Origin: Ceratodon purpureus
Lineage: Eukaryota; Streptophyta; Bryopsida; Pseudoditrichales; Ditrichaceae
Length of the DNA stretch: 64,000 nt
Direction: 5' to 3'
Assembly: GCA_014871385.1 (NCBI GenBank)
Contig: CM026426.1
Location: 48,905,263 to 48,969,262 of the forward strand
Translations under genes and position numbers: made by a program
In this document: one piece after another, positions 44,230 to 57,990 of the stretch
Numbering within the stretch: position 1 is the first letter of the stretch
Layout: the number at the start of each line of letters is the position of its first letter
The notes under the pieces: generated by a model
Seen by the model: the letters and a program-made list of their open reading frames with translations, nothing else
Told to the model about the DNA's origin: nothing
The model's database searches: none

Positions 44230-46230
44230 GGGCTCCATTGTATATTTGGGGTAATACTTATTCTGGTTCCAAATAAAGACACATTATACTACTTTCATTC
44301 TTCCCTTTTTATTTATTTATAATTTACTTTTTGTCACTTGTCTCTACAACAAGTAAATCCAAAAGATTTCTAAACATATGAAACGTTATGCCGTTGAGAG
44401 ATGGCTACGCATTTCATATAGATATTTGACCTTCATTTCTTTCTTATAGTTTTGACTATATTATATGTAGTTTGTTAATACAGCACTTAAATCTACAACA
44501 AGTACTTCCTAAACTACCAAAAACATTAGATTGTTACCGATATGCTCTCCCTCATCTTTAGTGCTGCATGCCAGTTAGAAAACAAAGTATACAATACACC
44601 TATATCCACTCCTTGTTTTACTTTTCTTTCAAACATTGTTTCGCACTTGATCACCAAACTCTATAAAAAGAACACCCTAAGTATTCTAAAAACATTAGAC
44701 AGTTTGGTACGTGCTTTATTTCTATTTTATAGCAAAAAAAGCCATTTAGTTAAGAAACATATCCATGTCACCTACCCCCCCTTTCTACTATTTTTTATGT
44801 TTGAATTTTATCCTTTTTTTTTTTTTATTTGATTTTATTTTGTACTTTTTTTTATTTTTGTCTCCTATATTCCCTTTGATTGTTGAACTCTTTTACAAAT
44901 ATAAATAGAGGCATGTCACATTTCTATCCGTTCGAGTCAAACAAATTTATTTAAATTTGATGCGTTTAAAACTTCTTCATTTTGGAACTTGATGCGTTTA
45001 ATACTTCCTCACTTCATTTAAACATTCCTCTATCCTGAACATTCTTAAACCCTGAACCGTGTCTTGCTTGTTGTCTTTACCCCGTACTAGTAAAAGTTGT
45101 AAAGGTTTAAATGTTGTCAAATTAACATTATTTCCGAAAGTTACACTTATCTTCAAGGTTTTTTTGTTTTTTTTTTGTTTTTTTTTCTTTTCCAATTCAT
45201 TAGTTACACTAACAATACACTTAAAAATTAGAGTATTCCGTGATTGCCTTCCTTATTTCTTTGTGCTAATAGGCATTTTCTGTTGTAAACAAAGACACGT
45301 CAGCTTTATCTTGAATTTATATTGTTATGTGTCGTTATTTAAATACTCCATCAATTAATTTTGCCATAGTCCTACTCTAAAAACTCAAAAAATATTACAG
45401 TGTTTCCTATTCGCAAACCTCATATAGTACTTAATCACTTAATACTAGAACAACTATACTTTAAACACTTAAAAAACATGAGAGTGTTTTGTATGTGGTC
45501 TCTCTCTATTTTATAGTGCTTGAGGTCATACATGTTATGAATAAAAACATGTCATCTTTATCTCCTTTTAATTTTTTTTCTAATCCATATACTACTTTAT
45601 TATGTAACACTACAACAAGCACAATTTCAGCACTTTAAAAGCATTGGAGCATTCCCTATCCATTCTCTCTATATTTTGCGTGCTCAAAGTCATAAAGGTT
45701 ATAAATAGAAAAATATCACTTTTATATTGTAATTTTTTTCTTTCAAAATTCATTTACTAATTTATCACTTAACACTACAAGAAATTTACTCTAAATACTC
45801 TAAAAATATCAGACTATTCGTTCTTTCTTTCATTCTTATTTTGTAACCATTTGATAATGATTTAGGTTATATATAGAGGCATGAAAACCTTATCTGCTAT
45901 ATTTTAATTCTATTTTTTCAATCATTGTGGTACTATATCAGTGAAGTCTACATCCTAAACACTTTAAAAACATTTGACCGTTCCCTATTCCCAAAGTCTA
46001 ATTATTTCTGGGTGCTCAAAGCCACCTAGGTTTTAATCACATATATGTTACAATCTACTCGTCTTATTTTGTGGAGCTAAAATCAATTTAGATTTCAAAT
46101 ATAGACATGTAATAGTATCCTTTGTCTTGATTAGAAATTTTATTTTAATAGTTTGTCTTGGTATGGCAATGCTTAATTATACAGCTCCCATACTTTAGAC
46201 ACTGTTAGAATTCAAAATCATTCCATACAT
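44230..46230. repeat. Degenerate tandem array, period about 165-170 bp
   Basis: A phrase like CCTAAACACTTTAAAAACAT followed by TAGAC.GTTCCC recurs near 44512, 44683, 45465, 45632, 45800 and 45962, mostly 162-171 bases apart. A second phrase (GGTTATAAATAGA.ACATGTC) keeps step with it. About ten to twelve diverged units can be traced. The array is very AT-rich and has no coding sequence. Confidence 0.6.
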
Positions 46231-46299
46231 CTTGTCTTTATTACAATTTACGCATTGATGAAAGCCATTACGGTTGATGTTAACGAGATTCTTCATTCT

Positions 46300-49200
46300 T
46301 TAGGCCAGAAGCAGGAACAATAAACAAGCGAGGAAGAGTAAATTGGGGGGAGTAGTAAAAACAGTGAGTTACTGCTTAGTTCGGAGTTACTGTATTTTTG
46401 GATGAAGTTTTGACAGTCGGATGAACTTTTGACTTGGATGATAAATGGACGGATGGATGAAGGCAGCTTGGGTTTGGAGGGGGTAGTGAGGAGTGAGGCC
46501 GTCACGGCTCTCACTCTTTCTCACTCTTTTGAGTGCTTTCAGAGGTAGGCTAAAGAGGATTAAGAGGTTAGGGAGTTAGGAAGTTGGTTTTGTAGTGAGA
46601 CAACACCTGGAGGGTGTAGGATTGTTTGTATGTTGAAGGGTTTTATGACAAAAGCAAGAACGTTTGAGATCATTGAGGATTGTGGGTATTCATTGTTAGG
46701 ATTAGCATGCAGTAAATGTGGTTGTGGAGGCTTGCATTAACGACAGTTAGAAGTAGGATGTTGGATATCCTAGTGTAGGGCAAGAGTAAAGTGGTAAGAA
46801 TCAGGAAAAGCAGGGTTGGTACTCAATTTTTTGTAGGTTTCAGCATACTTAGTAGAAGCAAAATAGAATTTCAGGGAGTAGTAAAATCTCCCTTAGACAT
46901 TAGCAAACATGCATTAAGTCCGAACCAAGTGGCTCTTGCTGCAATCGTGCACAGTACTAGGATAGTTCAGTAACGGGAGGACGGGCATAGTGGCCGAAGA
47001 GGAGGATAACTGTCACAGGACAACCACAAAGGCTGCTGCAGAAGCATATTTCAAGGCAGAGGAGCCAATATAGAGCAGTCAACGTGACAAGAAGAGCTGA
47101 GGACACCTCAAGAGTAGACGGAGGATAGTTGTCGGTATTCAGGTATGTTTCAAACCATTGTTGAGATAAGGCAGTAAAGAAAGGAACAGTAGATTGCGTA
47201 AAAAAAAGCATTAAAAAGTACTAGTATAAATCAAAAAGTTACTAGCAATGGAAGGCCAGTAAAAGTAGTTGAGTAGCAAAAGGTAACTAGTAAAAATTGT
47301 GGGTAAAAATGAAAAGAGCAGTAAGAAGTTAGAAAAAAAAAAAAAAAAAAACAGTAAGGAACTTAAGAAGAAAATGAGAATGGAAAAAAAATAAAAAAAC
47401 TGAAAATTTAAAACAAAAATGAATAAACATTAAGGAACTAGCTGAGAACCTGTGGGAAAAACTTTTAAAATTGTAATGCATTAAAACTTGGAAAATAAGC
47501 CTAGACTATGCTAAACTTGCAAAACCTAGAGGCGGTAAAACAATCTAAGGTAGGGCACTAAAGACTAACAGGCCCTAAAGGGACCAAAGTGGAAGGGTAT
47601 CAAAAGAATGGACTGGATAGGGACCAGGAAGCAAGAGGACTAGCATTTGACAAACCAGAGGAGGGCTAAGGACAGGAACCTACAGTACCTACCCAAGAGA
47701 CTTGAAGAAGCACACTAAGCTATTGAAAGCACCTGGCAAACCAGAAGGGCACTCGACCAGAGAGTACCAAAGGAAGAGCAACAAACTGCACTATAACGGA
47801 TAGAGAATACCCAGGGTGGGACAAGGAGGAGATAGCCAAGAGACAAGCAGCAGAACGGTTGGCAAGGTACAAACTCAGGGAGCAAAGAGCAGCAGCAGAA
47901 GTAGGTAAAAACATGGGTGGACATTGAGTTCAGAAGAAAGCATAGCTAAAGGGAGAAACAGGGACCTGATTGATATGGACCTCGTAGGAGAAAATTCGAG
48001 CTAGGAGACATTACTTGGAGTAAGCAGGAGGACAGGGTCAGCAATGGGAGAACCCGCTTAAGCTTTAGAAATTGGCAGGAGGAAGAGGAGGAAATTCCGA
48101 AGTATGAAGGCAACCCACTATCGCCCAAGACCAAGATAAGAGAATTCCCAATGCCAAGAGATGGTGACACACAACATTGTTGGAACCCCGAGCTGAAAAT
48201 GGCATCACTGTATGACCACTACTAGGAGGAGGAGAAGAAAGGAGGCAGCAGTCTGAACACACCAAAAGCAAAAGAGAAAACACCAGGGGAGTTGGTGGAG
48301 ACCTTGGAGACGCTTAAGAAGAAGTTGGACAAAATTCGAACTGAGGACAGAGTCGTAGAAGGAGCAGCAATACTGCCAGAAATGAACGAGAATGGTAAGC
48401 AAGAACCGGTGAATCCTAGGAGACGAGTGGTGCATTTTGCACAGGAGCAGTTCCAAGGAGTGGAGATAGAAGAAGAAGAGGGTTACCTCCAACATACGTG
48501 GATCACCTCACAGGTGATGAGTATCGGCAAGAAGTTAACAGAACCGCATAATGGCCAAGTGGAGGAGCAGAAGCGGAAGAAGAAGTCTGTGATAAAGGAA
48601 CATGATATCAAAGGCTAGCAGAGATATTGAGGAGGATGCCGTATGATACTAGACAGTGTGCGGAAATAGGGGTACCAGTTGATAGAGTCGACAGCAGTTA
48701 TCCATTTCGACACAGCCCACCAATTACCGACGAGCTACTAGACCAAGAGTACCACGAGCAACAGGGATTACTACGACCGATTCATGACTACTATGAATAG
48801 TATAGGATTACTATGACCGATTCTTGACATTAATTAAATGTCTGCAATCTGACCCATAAGAAGGTTTTGGAATCATGAATTTCAGAGCAAGATTGCTGGA
48901 ATATATCAAGATTACTACCAGTGTAGCACTAGTAAAGAGCCTGGCAGAGTTAGTGGATGCAGTAGTGAGGTGCGTGGAGAACTGCACGGATTCTAGTGGT
49001 AAACCGACCAAGATTGAGGTCAAGAAGGTGGAGACCAGCAGTAAGGCAGCCACAATAACCAGGAAGCAACCAGGCCAAGAGGCTCCAAGGAAAGTTTGTG
49101 GCATATGCAAGAAACTTGGCCATGACGATGCTAACTGTTGGTACAACCCAACAAACCAGAGGGGGTCAGGTGCGAAGAAGGAAGGAGAGGAACTTGTGTG

Positions 49201-52200
49201 CGTAAATGAAGTATTTGCTTCGAAAGCTGCAGCAACTTACAATTACCAGAGACCACCAAATCCTTGGGCAGGTGGTATTCAATGGAGGAGTTATGATGAC
49301 CAACCTGCATGTTGCTTTCTATGTGGAGGAGCAGACCACAAGAGCTAGGACTGCCCCAAGGAAGCACAATGGAATCAATTTTTGGCCGACCAGGAGAAGA
49401 CACATAAAAAACAGGATCACCATGTGAGTAATGTGGAGATTGAGTTAATAGAGGAACCAGAAGAATTAGTGGAGGTAGCTACTATGACGAGAGCTCAACG
49501 CTTAAAGGCAGGAGCGTTACCTATCTAAGATGAATCAAGGGAACCCACACCAAGGAAGGCCACAAGAAAGAAGGATTGGCAAGAGGAGGAACGAATCCGA
49601 AACTCTATGCTGAAAGCCTGAAGGAAATCTAGCTTCGAGAGGAGCAGGAGAAGGCAAAAGCAAAGAAGGTCAAGATTATCTTAAAAACAGCAGAAAAGGA
49701 AGTACAAGGCGAGATACTGGATAATGAGTGGGCCTGAATTCCAGACTCTGACACTCTAGATTACAGTTCCAAGACACTACAGCAGGAATTGGAGGTCCAA
49801 GGGGATACCAATACAGAAGACTACCAAGAGCAGCATTATGCAACTCTAGTGGGAAGGAAGATCTTGGACAGCCCTATCACAGTATCTCTCGGCCAGCTGC
49901 TGAAGATGGCTCTGAACGTGACAGAATTCGTGAAGGCTCACGTATTTTCCGAAACTAGTACCACACCAAGATACTTGACGAGAGTCAATACCAAGCAAGA
50001 AACCAACAACCAGTCAACCAAGTAAGACTGATTTAATTAGCAGTCTAGCTACTATTGTTGACAGAGAATTGCCGGTGTTGATTGTGCAGGTGGGCTATGG
50101 GACTTTCAAGAACGTCCTGTTGGATGGGGGATCAGGTGTTAATCTGATAACTGAGGAGGAGCGTAAAAGGCTGGGACTCAAGGACCCGCAACCTACTTCT
50201 TTCTGATTAAGGATGGTAGACCAGACAGTCGTCGACCTAATAGAAATGATACGTAATGTGAAAATTCACATCCATGGTATTTCTTACCTTAGTACTTTGA
50301 TTGTTATTAAAAATAAAGAAGTTTATGAGGCCTATAGTATGTTGCTAGGCAGAACTTGGTTAATTGATGCTAAGGGAAATCACAATTGGGGTAATAACCT
50401 GGTCACAATCAAAGGCAATGGCACTGTAAAAACAATCTCAGTCAGTCAGCGGAAAGGGCCCAGGCCTAAGTTACTTGAATCCTGGTCTGCTATAATTTTC
50501 CAAAAGGACTAACAAATGAAGAAGAAGCTTTGTAGTTAGCTAGTGAGCAAGACTTACTAGCGGTTGGAACCGTCACTCTGCCTTGTATGGAGCAGGACAA
50601 AGACCAGAATAATGACCAAGACCTCAAACAAAAGGGGAGACTAGAGCGAGCCTATCCAGACCATTTTACAACTTTGAAGAGGGCGATATTGAATTGGATA
50701 AGACACCAGCCCGAGAGAAATTGATGAAATTGAAGATTGCTGCCTGGACCTTACCAGAATCAGAGTAGTTACGGAAGATTAACCTGGGAACTGAGAAGGA
50801 ACCTCAGTACTTGAAAATAAATGTAGACAGTAGTTCGCAACAGGCCAGTGAAGTAGAGGCTTTGTTGAGGGAGTTCAAGGATATATTTGCCTGGACCTAT
50901 AAAAACCTGAAGGGTCTTCCACCTTCAATTGCACAGCACACGATTGAGATGGAGAAGGACCTACCACCCTCACATAAGGCCAGATATCAAATGAATCCAA
51001 ATTACGCCAGTATTGTGAAGCAGGACTTAGATAAACTGCTCCAGGCCGGATTCATTACACTAGTAGAGGATGCTACATGGGTATCTCTAATTACTATTGT
51101 CCCTAAGAAGAATAGGAAGTTGAGATGTAATGCTGTAAATTGACTTTCGTAAATTGAATGCTGCCACTAAAAAGGACCCGTACCCATTGCCATTTACTAA
51201 AGAGGTGTTGGATTCCATGGCAAAGCATGAGATGTATTCGTTTCTGGATGGGTACTAAGGGTACCACCAAATTTGGATAGCACCCAAGGACCGGCACAAG
51301 ACTGCTTTTGTAACGGAGTGGGGAGCATTTGTGTGGATAGTCATGCTCTTTGGGCTGAAAAATGCACCACCAACATACCAAAGGGCAATAAACCGAGCCA
51401 TTCCTAATTTTATTGGTGATTTTATGAAATTTATCCTAGATGATTTCAATGTAAACAATTATATTGCTAGTCACCTGGTCAAACTGAGAAAGTGTTTCAC
51501 AATATGGTGTGAGTATGGTATAAGTTTAAAACCTGAGAAGTGCTTATTACTAGTCTTCCCTTGTATTATAGTGGGCCATTTGGTGTCCAACGAAGGAACA
51601 TTTTCCTGATTCTAAAAAGATTGAGGCAGTGGAAAAAATGCCTAGACCAAAAAAACATAGTGATGTCCAGGTTTTTAACAGTTTTTCCCAGTTTAACAGA
51701 TGTTACATTAAGTCATATGCACAAACCATGGAGCCCATCACCAGGCTAATGAAGAATACCGAAGAGTTCATCCGAACCGACTAGTGTGAACAGGCGTGGA
51801 AGAAAATCAAAGAGTAGTACCAAAATGCACCGATTCTAATTGCACTAAGAAGGGACTTGGAGTTCCATGTGCACACGGATGCTTCACACACATTAGTAGG
51901 GGTGATGTTGGCCCAAAATTCAACAAGCAAGTGTGACAAGCCCATTTCTTATACCAGTAGACTTATGAATTATTCTGAGAGGAATTATAGTACTATCGAA
52001 AGGGAACCTTAGCCATGGTTTATGCTTTGAACAAGTATAGACATTATCTGCTAAGCAATAAATTTGTTTTATATGTTCACCGGATAGTAGATGCGATGTC
52101 CAAACTGCCCGATGGAGAACCAGCGACTGGTGTTGAGGATCAAACCAAAGTGCCAGCTTATTTTATGTTAAGTCGGAATGGTTGGATGATGTTCATACTT

Positions 52201-55080
52201 CCCTACAATCTAGTGTTGTGCAATAGAATTGTCCAAGGAGGAGCAACGGAAAATAATCTTAAAGTCACTACCCTATACACTGATCCAAATTTTTTTGCAC
52301 AAGAGTGGACATGATTTGGTGCTAAGGAAGGTACTGGACCCGGATCAAGCAGAAACAGTGATGAAGGAGATGCACAATGGAGTAGCTGGAGGTCATTTTT
52401 TGCAAGATATTACCACTAGGAAAATTTTGGAGGTTGGATAATCGTGGCCATCAATACATCAGGATGTTTCAAAGTACTGTAAGGCGTGTGAGAGGTGTCA
52501 GCAAGTGGGAGGTATGACCAATATTGGTCTAGCGACCTTGATGACCAGTATGCCAGCAGACCATTTATGAAATGGGGGTTGGACTTTATCGGGCCCATTA
52601 ATCCAACAGCATGAAGAACAGGGAACAGGTACATACTGGTGGCTACAAATTATGCGATCAAGTGGGTGGAAGCCAGGGCATTGAAATCTAATTCAGTAGC
52701 AGTCACTACTAAGTTTCTCTATGAGCAGATCTTCCCGAGGTACGGGTGTCCTTTGACAGTTGTAAGTGACTAGGGTTCTCATTTTATTAAAGAGGCTATA
52801 GAACACTTGATGGAGCATTTGAATTGCAACACCGCACATCGAATACTTATTACCTTCAAGGTAATGGCCAGGCGGAATCAACCAATAAGGTGATCGGCCA
52901 TCTACTCAGCAACTTGGTCAATGAAAAGAGAATAGATTGGAATGAGCATCTTCATACTGTACTGCTCTCTTATATGATTGCCTACAAAGTCACCATAGGT
53001 TATACACCATTTCAGCTGGTCTATGGATTACATCCATTGATGCCAATGAAGTACATTGTACCAACCTAGAAATCCAATTCTGCGATCAATTATACACCAA
53101 CCCAAGTGTTGGCAGCCAGGATTGCAGATTTGGAACAGCTGGATACTTCAAGACAGGAGGCCCAAGAAGTAGTAGGGGCCAGACAATGGAACTGAGCACT
53201 ATTGAGCTAGCAGCACTTTAGGAGAAAAGCTTTCCAAGTAGGAGATTATGTACTTTGGTATCCTAATGGCCATAAAGAGCATGTGGAGAGATTTAAGAGT
53301 CGATGGTTTGGACCTTATAGGGTCCAGTACAGACTCTCCAACATTACTGCTATGCTGGTCTAGGTAAAACATTTTGAACCAGACCTAGTATTGGTTAACA
53401 TTAATAAATTAAAACCTTACAAGTTTTAAGATAAAGCAGTAGTAGAAACTAGAACACCAGGACTGTTGACCAAAGGACTGGTCAAAGATCAAAAGGAGGA
53501 TAGTAGCCAGGAAGGATAAGATGAAACAAATACAGGTTGCCAAGTTGACAACGAAGAGAGAAGCTGGGAAGCAGCAAGTAATAAGGGTGAAGAAAAAGCA
53601 AAAAATCAAGAACAAGAAGAAAACTAGGGACAGTTCAAGTCAACTTGGAGAAGAGACAGCAGAAAAGGGAAGAAGAGGTTGAGAAATTGTTGAAAAAAAA
53701 TGAAGAAGAAAAAAAAAGGGAAAAAGTAAGAGAAAAAAGAAAAATAAGTAAAAAAGAAATTATAGAATATGGGGTGCTTGAAGCCGTAATAAATAAAAAA
53801 GAAGGGGATGAAAGAGTCAAATGGGCAGCTCATTAAAAAGGAGGTAGGATAGAATTCATCAGGGCAAGAAAGCTCATCAATCCAACATTGGTAGGAAGGA
53901 AGAATGGATTAAGCCCCATTAGGACAGGATGAAGACTTTGACCGGGCCTGGGAATTAGGGGCAACGAACCACAGCCAAGGAGGAGTCACAACCTCACATT
54001 TTGGAGTTGTCGGTAGAATAGGGCGAGTAGTGAACTATGGAGAGAAGGAGAGATAACTGAGTGGAAGAAACAAGGACTACGAAGGGAGCTAAGGTCTGAG
54101 GGCAATGAAGTAGGAAGAAGGGGGCGGGTAGTGGGTAATCCGAAGACAGTAAGGTTTAGAACGCCACAAGAAGAGCAGCAATTTAGTGGAGAACGGCGGA
54201 AACTTGCAGAGTCGCAGCTTGAGGAGTAGTTGCTGAGCGGTAAGGAGGAGCACTTGCAGCGGCTTAAGCAAGAGCAACATCGGCGGTTGAGGGAGGAGTA
54301 GCAGCAGCGACTCAAGGAGGAGCAGCAGCAGCGCCTTAGGCAGGAGAAGCGCAGGCGGCTATTTAAGGAGGAGCAGTGACATGGAGTGGAGGAAGTACAG
54401 AAATGGAGGATTGAAGAGGAACATTGGCGGCGACTAGTTGAGGAGCAGCGGCGGCAGCTCGGAAGGAGAGTCGGAGACCACAAATGTTGCAGAATCCTAG
54501 GCGGCAACGAACAAATTGAGGAAGACCACGGGGATCGGGGTGGAGAGAAGAAAGGAGACCGTGGCGAAGTAGAAGACTGGGGCGAAGCACTTGACAGAAG
54601 GAGCAATTAGCAACACCACCTTGAAGACGGAACGATACAGCCAAACAGACGTGAAGAAGAGGTTCAGCTAGCACCGAAAGACCAACTACGACGGAGAAGT
54701 AGACAAGAGCAGCAAGACCAAGGACAGCAGTCACAACCCATCTGGATATCACTAACTAAAGCAAAATTTTGGGCAGCCTTTCAGCTAGGGTACAAAGGGG
54801 ATAGAGAAGGTTGCTGTTCAAACCAGCATAGAATAGGAGAGGGCAGTGTAGTTAGAACTTTGGATAGAAGGATATAGAGCAAGGGGGAGATAGGCAGTAG
54901 ATTAAAATTAGAAGAAAGTAGACAGGAGGCTCAAGAACCGATACTCACTTGTAGAGATTGGGCCAAGGAGAGAATAGTAGAAGGAAATAGGGATAGCAGA
55001 CCAGAAGAAAGGGAAATGGTCACGGCCGAAGCGGGGAAAGTTAGCATGCATGCGGCGAGCGGAGAGCGAAGATTAGAAAA
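46300..55080 (+). mobile_element. Ty3/gypsy-type LTR retroelement, old fossil
   Basis: Parts follow the gypsy order on the plus strand. Gag-type sequence with a CCHC knuckle, CGICKKLGHDDANC, lies near 49100, with a second Cys-rich motif near 49310. The protease landmark LLDGGSGVNLI is near 50110, reverse transcriptase at about 50810-51700, and RNase H at about 51780-52080. Integrase (about 52350-53420) has a zinc-binding start and WGLDFIGPI. A purine tract AAAAAGGAGGTAGG lies near 53835. Integrase after RNase H marks it as gypsy. The plus strand is conspicuously purine-rich throughout. Downstream of integrase lies a long Glu/Gln/Arg-rich, coiled-coil-type stretch (about 54160-54600). The element is heavily broken (well over ten breaks), so it is old. 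I could not find a matching LTR pair, and both outer borders are approximate. Confidence 0.75.
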
Positions 55081-55579
55081 TGGAGAGCAGAGAATTGACC
55101 TATAACAAAATTTTCAGTAGTAAAGTGTATCCTATAACCGCGGGAAAATTCTAAAATAAGGCATTTTTGGCTACTTTATTTAGAAAAAGGAGTGTAATTC
55201 CATGGATTTCAGGGTTAAAATCGCTTCAATTTATTACGTTTCTTTTGATAGGTACAAATTAGGGTTATGTCATGATGACGTCAAGCATACATTTCGATAG
55301 ATTTGGATTAGGGTTGGATCTAGATACGATAATGCAGCGTTAAGTTTTTAGATCAAACAGGTAACTCTTGCATTGAATTATGTAATTAATTATTGGAAAA
55401 ACAAATTTCACAAAATGTAATATTAAAGGTCTAAAAACCTACTGGAATATTCCAAAGTTTGTGTACAATAAGGGAACTGCTCAAACCAAGATGTATACCA
55501 TTTCAGAGTGCTTGTCTTCATCGAAGATGTCTCCGTTTTTGAATAAAATCACTGCTAGCTTCAGTGTCAAGCAACGATC
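55081..55579. other. Spacer and 5' flank
   Basis: AT-rich sequence leading into the promoter of the small gene at 55673. Confidence 0.4.
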
Positions 55580-55587
55580 TATATAAA
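55580..55587 (+). promoter_or_regulatory. TATA box
   Basis: TATATAAA lies about 90 bases before the start codon of the gene at 55673, giving a likely transcription start near 55612. Confidence 0.5.
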
Positions 55588-55672
55588 CCTTACCAACATT
55601 CCTTCAAGTTGTATTAGCTCAAAGATTTTTTTAGACCTTAACCTTGTACTTGCTAGGGAGTGTTTTGAAAGA

Positions 55673-56211
55673 ATGGGCGATTCCTTTGACGTCATTGCTT
55701 GTGAAACGGTTTTACAGGATTTGCTTAAGCGGATGGCAGATGGGCATGACCCCTGGGATCATATAGGTAGTAGTACAACACAGGGTTCGACTCCTCCAAC
55801 CGTAATCACGTTTGAAGACGTCGAGAACGCTTGTGCTGTGTCAAAGCTTTGGAAGCGTGAGATTGACAGCAGTCTGAATACGCATGCCTTCGGCTATCGA
55901 GGTGGGATTACGTTTCGTACAAGGGTCGCCATTGTATTCCAAAGGACGAATATGAAGCTTATCGATTCATCATCAACTTGAACATTTTTAAGAATTCTTG
56001 GTCACTTGCAAATACAATTAACAACAACAGATTAGAGAGAGCGTTCCTTGGCAAACTTACTTGTTCTGAGTTAGATCAATTGAGGTCATTGCCAAGGAAC
56101 AATGGGAATCTAACCTTGTGGGTGCAGGCAGGAGAGAAAATTTCTCCAAGACCTGGTATCTGGATCTCTCCCAAGAATAGAGGAGATGGGTATAATAATG
56201 ATGAAGGCTAA
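55673..56211 (+). CDS. Hypothetical protein with one apparent frameshift
   Basis: The first frame starts at MGDSFDVIACETVLQDLLKR and stays protein-like through VSKLWKREIDSSLNTHAFGY. From about 55905 the coherent protein moves to another frame (DYVSYKGRHCIPKDEYEAYR, then FIINLNIFKNSW) and runs to the stop at 56211. The two parts together span about 179 codons. A one-base indel near 55905 would explain this; a short intron is less likely because the junction is tight. I do not recognise the family. The segment ITFEDVENACAVSKLWKREI faintly recalls an F-box-type helix pair, but this is weak. A TATA box at 55580 supports transcription. Confidence 0.5.
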
Positions 56212-56737
56212 TGACCTTTAAGGAAAATTATTATAGTTTTGTATATTTCTTGAACATTTTATGGTTATCAAATGTAATTATATATTGAATTTATTGTTTT
56301 TGGTTTCATGGCTATTATAATTGGAAAGAACCAACTTTATGACTAATATGGTTTCGCTTATATAAGCTCCAGTTGTCTGTAAATTTTTTTTTTCGGGAAT
56401 TAGAATAAGCGATGGCACATGTTTTGTATGTCCTTTATAAGGCCGTAGACATCAAATTAGGTAGTTCAAAAAAATAAATCGAAAATATGTCACATGTGTA
56501 TTATCTTGTATTTACAGGATATCAGAATTGACGGCAAAAAGGTCCAACAGCTGAAGTTCAAATCATACACAAATACAAAATGGATTTTTTATTAAAAATA
56601 CCCGATGGTCGCGTGCAAGAATGCAAGATATGTGCGGAAAAAAAAAAGTTGAAGGAATAAGTAATCAAATACAATCAAATCAAATCAAATCAAATCAAAT
56701 GAAAACAACAAAAGATCGAAGCGTCCTTCAAACTCAT
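56212..56737. other. Spacer with a short (TCAAA)n tract
   Basis: AT-rich. Six or so TCAAA/TCAAATCAAA units lie at about 56667-56701. No gene is seen. Confidence 0.45.
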
Positions 56738-57990
56738 GATATGCTATACATGCTACTTCCACTATCTGAACTCAAGGATTCCAAATCTCCTTCTATAGCC
56801 TTTGTATCCATAAATACAAGGGCTCTAGGATCACAAGTAGTAGGTCGACTAGGAACATATCTAACGGCACCGGATTGAAGCGGTTGTGCTACGTCCTTAG
56901 CATATTCCGGAAGAATATAAGGCTGAATCGGCGAGCTGCAAGCGGAGAGCAGAGATCAGAGAGCTGTTAAGATTTTGTATGAACATATTGCCTTATAAAA
57001 ACAAGAGTATTATTGTTCTATTCCATTGCATGCTTAGATATAAAAGTTATTAACAATTGGAAGTTAGTTCTTCTAAGAATGGATATGGTATTCAGCATTG
57101 AAATACAATTTAATTAGCGCAAAACTTCACAATAATGTTAGAATATAACCTACTACAATGGTCAATCACTATAAATATGTATGGATGCAAGTCATAGTAA
57201 ACAAATATTTACATGGTTTTTGTTATTCTTAAGGAGCCCTGCAAGAATCCCTAAAGGTTTAGGCAACATACATAAAATGAAGAATATTTCATAGATGCAA
57301 GGATGGAAGCAAGTGTTTCTTTGGAAGTAAATAAGTGACAATAAAGACAATCAATCTCGGTATAAGGTGATGATCATATCAATGTCATGTCAACTCCTAT
57401 AGAAAGTAGAAACATGAATATATGGTAAAGCTAGGCTATAAACTTATCTTGCCTCTTTGAAGCCCTTTGTTTATTGAAACATAGCACTCTAAATCATTTC
57501 TCTCTTGAGGACGAGAGGATGCACTAGAGCCAATTATTGAAGACTTTTCAGCAACTGCACGGGCTATAGCCTCAACATAGTTTGGCAACTCCAAATAAGA
57601 ACTTGAAGGTGAGGAAGCTACACGCCATAGAGAGAACAACTTTAAATGATTGCAAAAGAAAACAAATGTTAGAATTTATTGAAGATATACTTAAGAAAAG
57701 GAAACATATGACAAATCAACAAAACAAAAAAACTTACTCAAATAGATTAATTTAGTCCTCATTAGGAATAGCGTCATTGTCATCAAAGTCTGAGAAAATT
57801 TGGGACTCGTGAAGGGTAGGAGCAATGGGCCCGACAATCTGGAGTGGCTAAAGAACTTCTTTGGGCCCCTCTTGGCTATGCCATCGCCCCTCTTCTTCGA
57901 TACTATTCTAAAACTGATGAAATTGAAAAGAAATCATCGTTCTCCAAGTGACATTTTCTGAAACAAGGATCAAAGTCAAAGATGAGCTTC
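56738..57990 (-). other. Exon-like fragments of an unknown gene
   Basis: Three short protein-like stretches lie on the minus strand. One, at about 57990-57760, ends in FSDFDDNDAIPNED and has an internal TAG. One, at 57617-57436, follows a GTGTAG acceptor-like site and reads SSPSSSYLELPNYVEAIARA. One, at about 56937-56738, follows TTGCAG and reads PIQPYILPEYAKDVAQ, ending in SGSSMYSIS and a stop. The phases of the last two do not join cleanly. They may be remnants, or parts of a gene whose exon borders I cannot fix. Confidence 0.25.
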
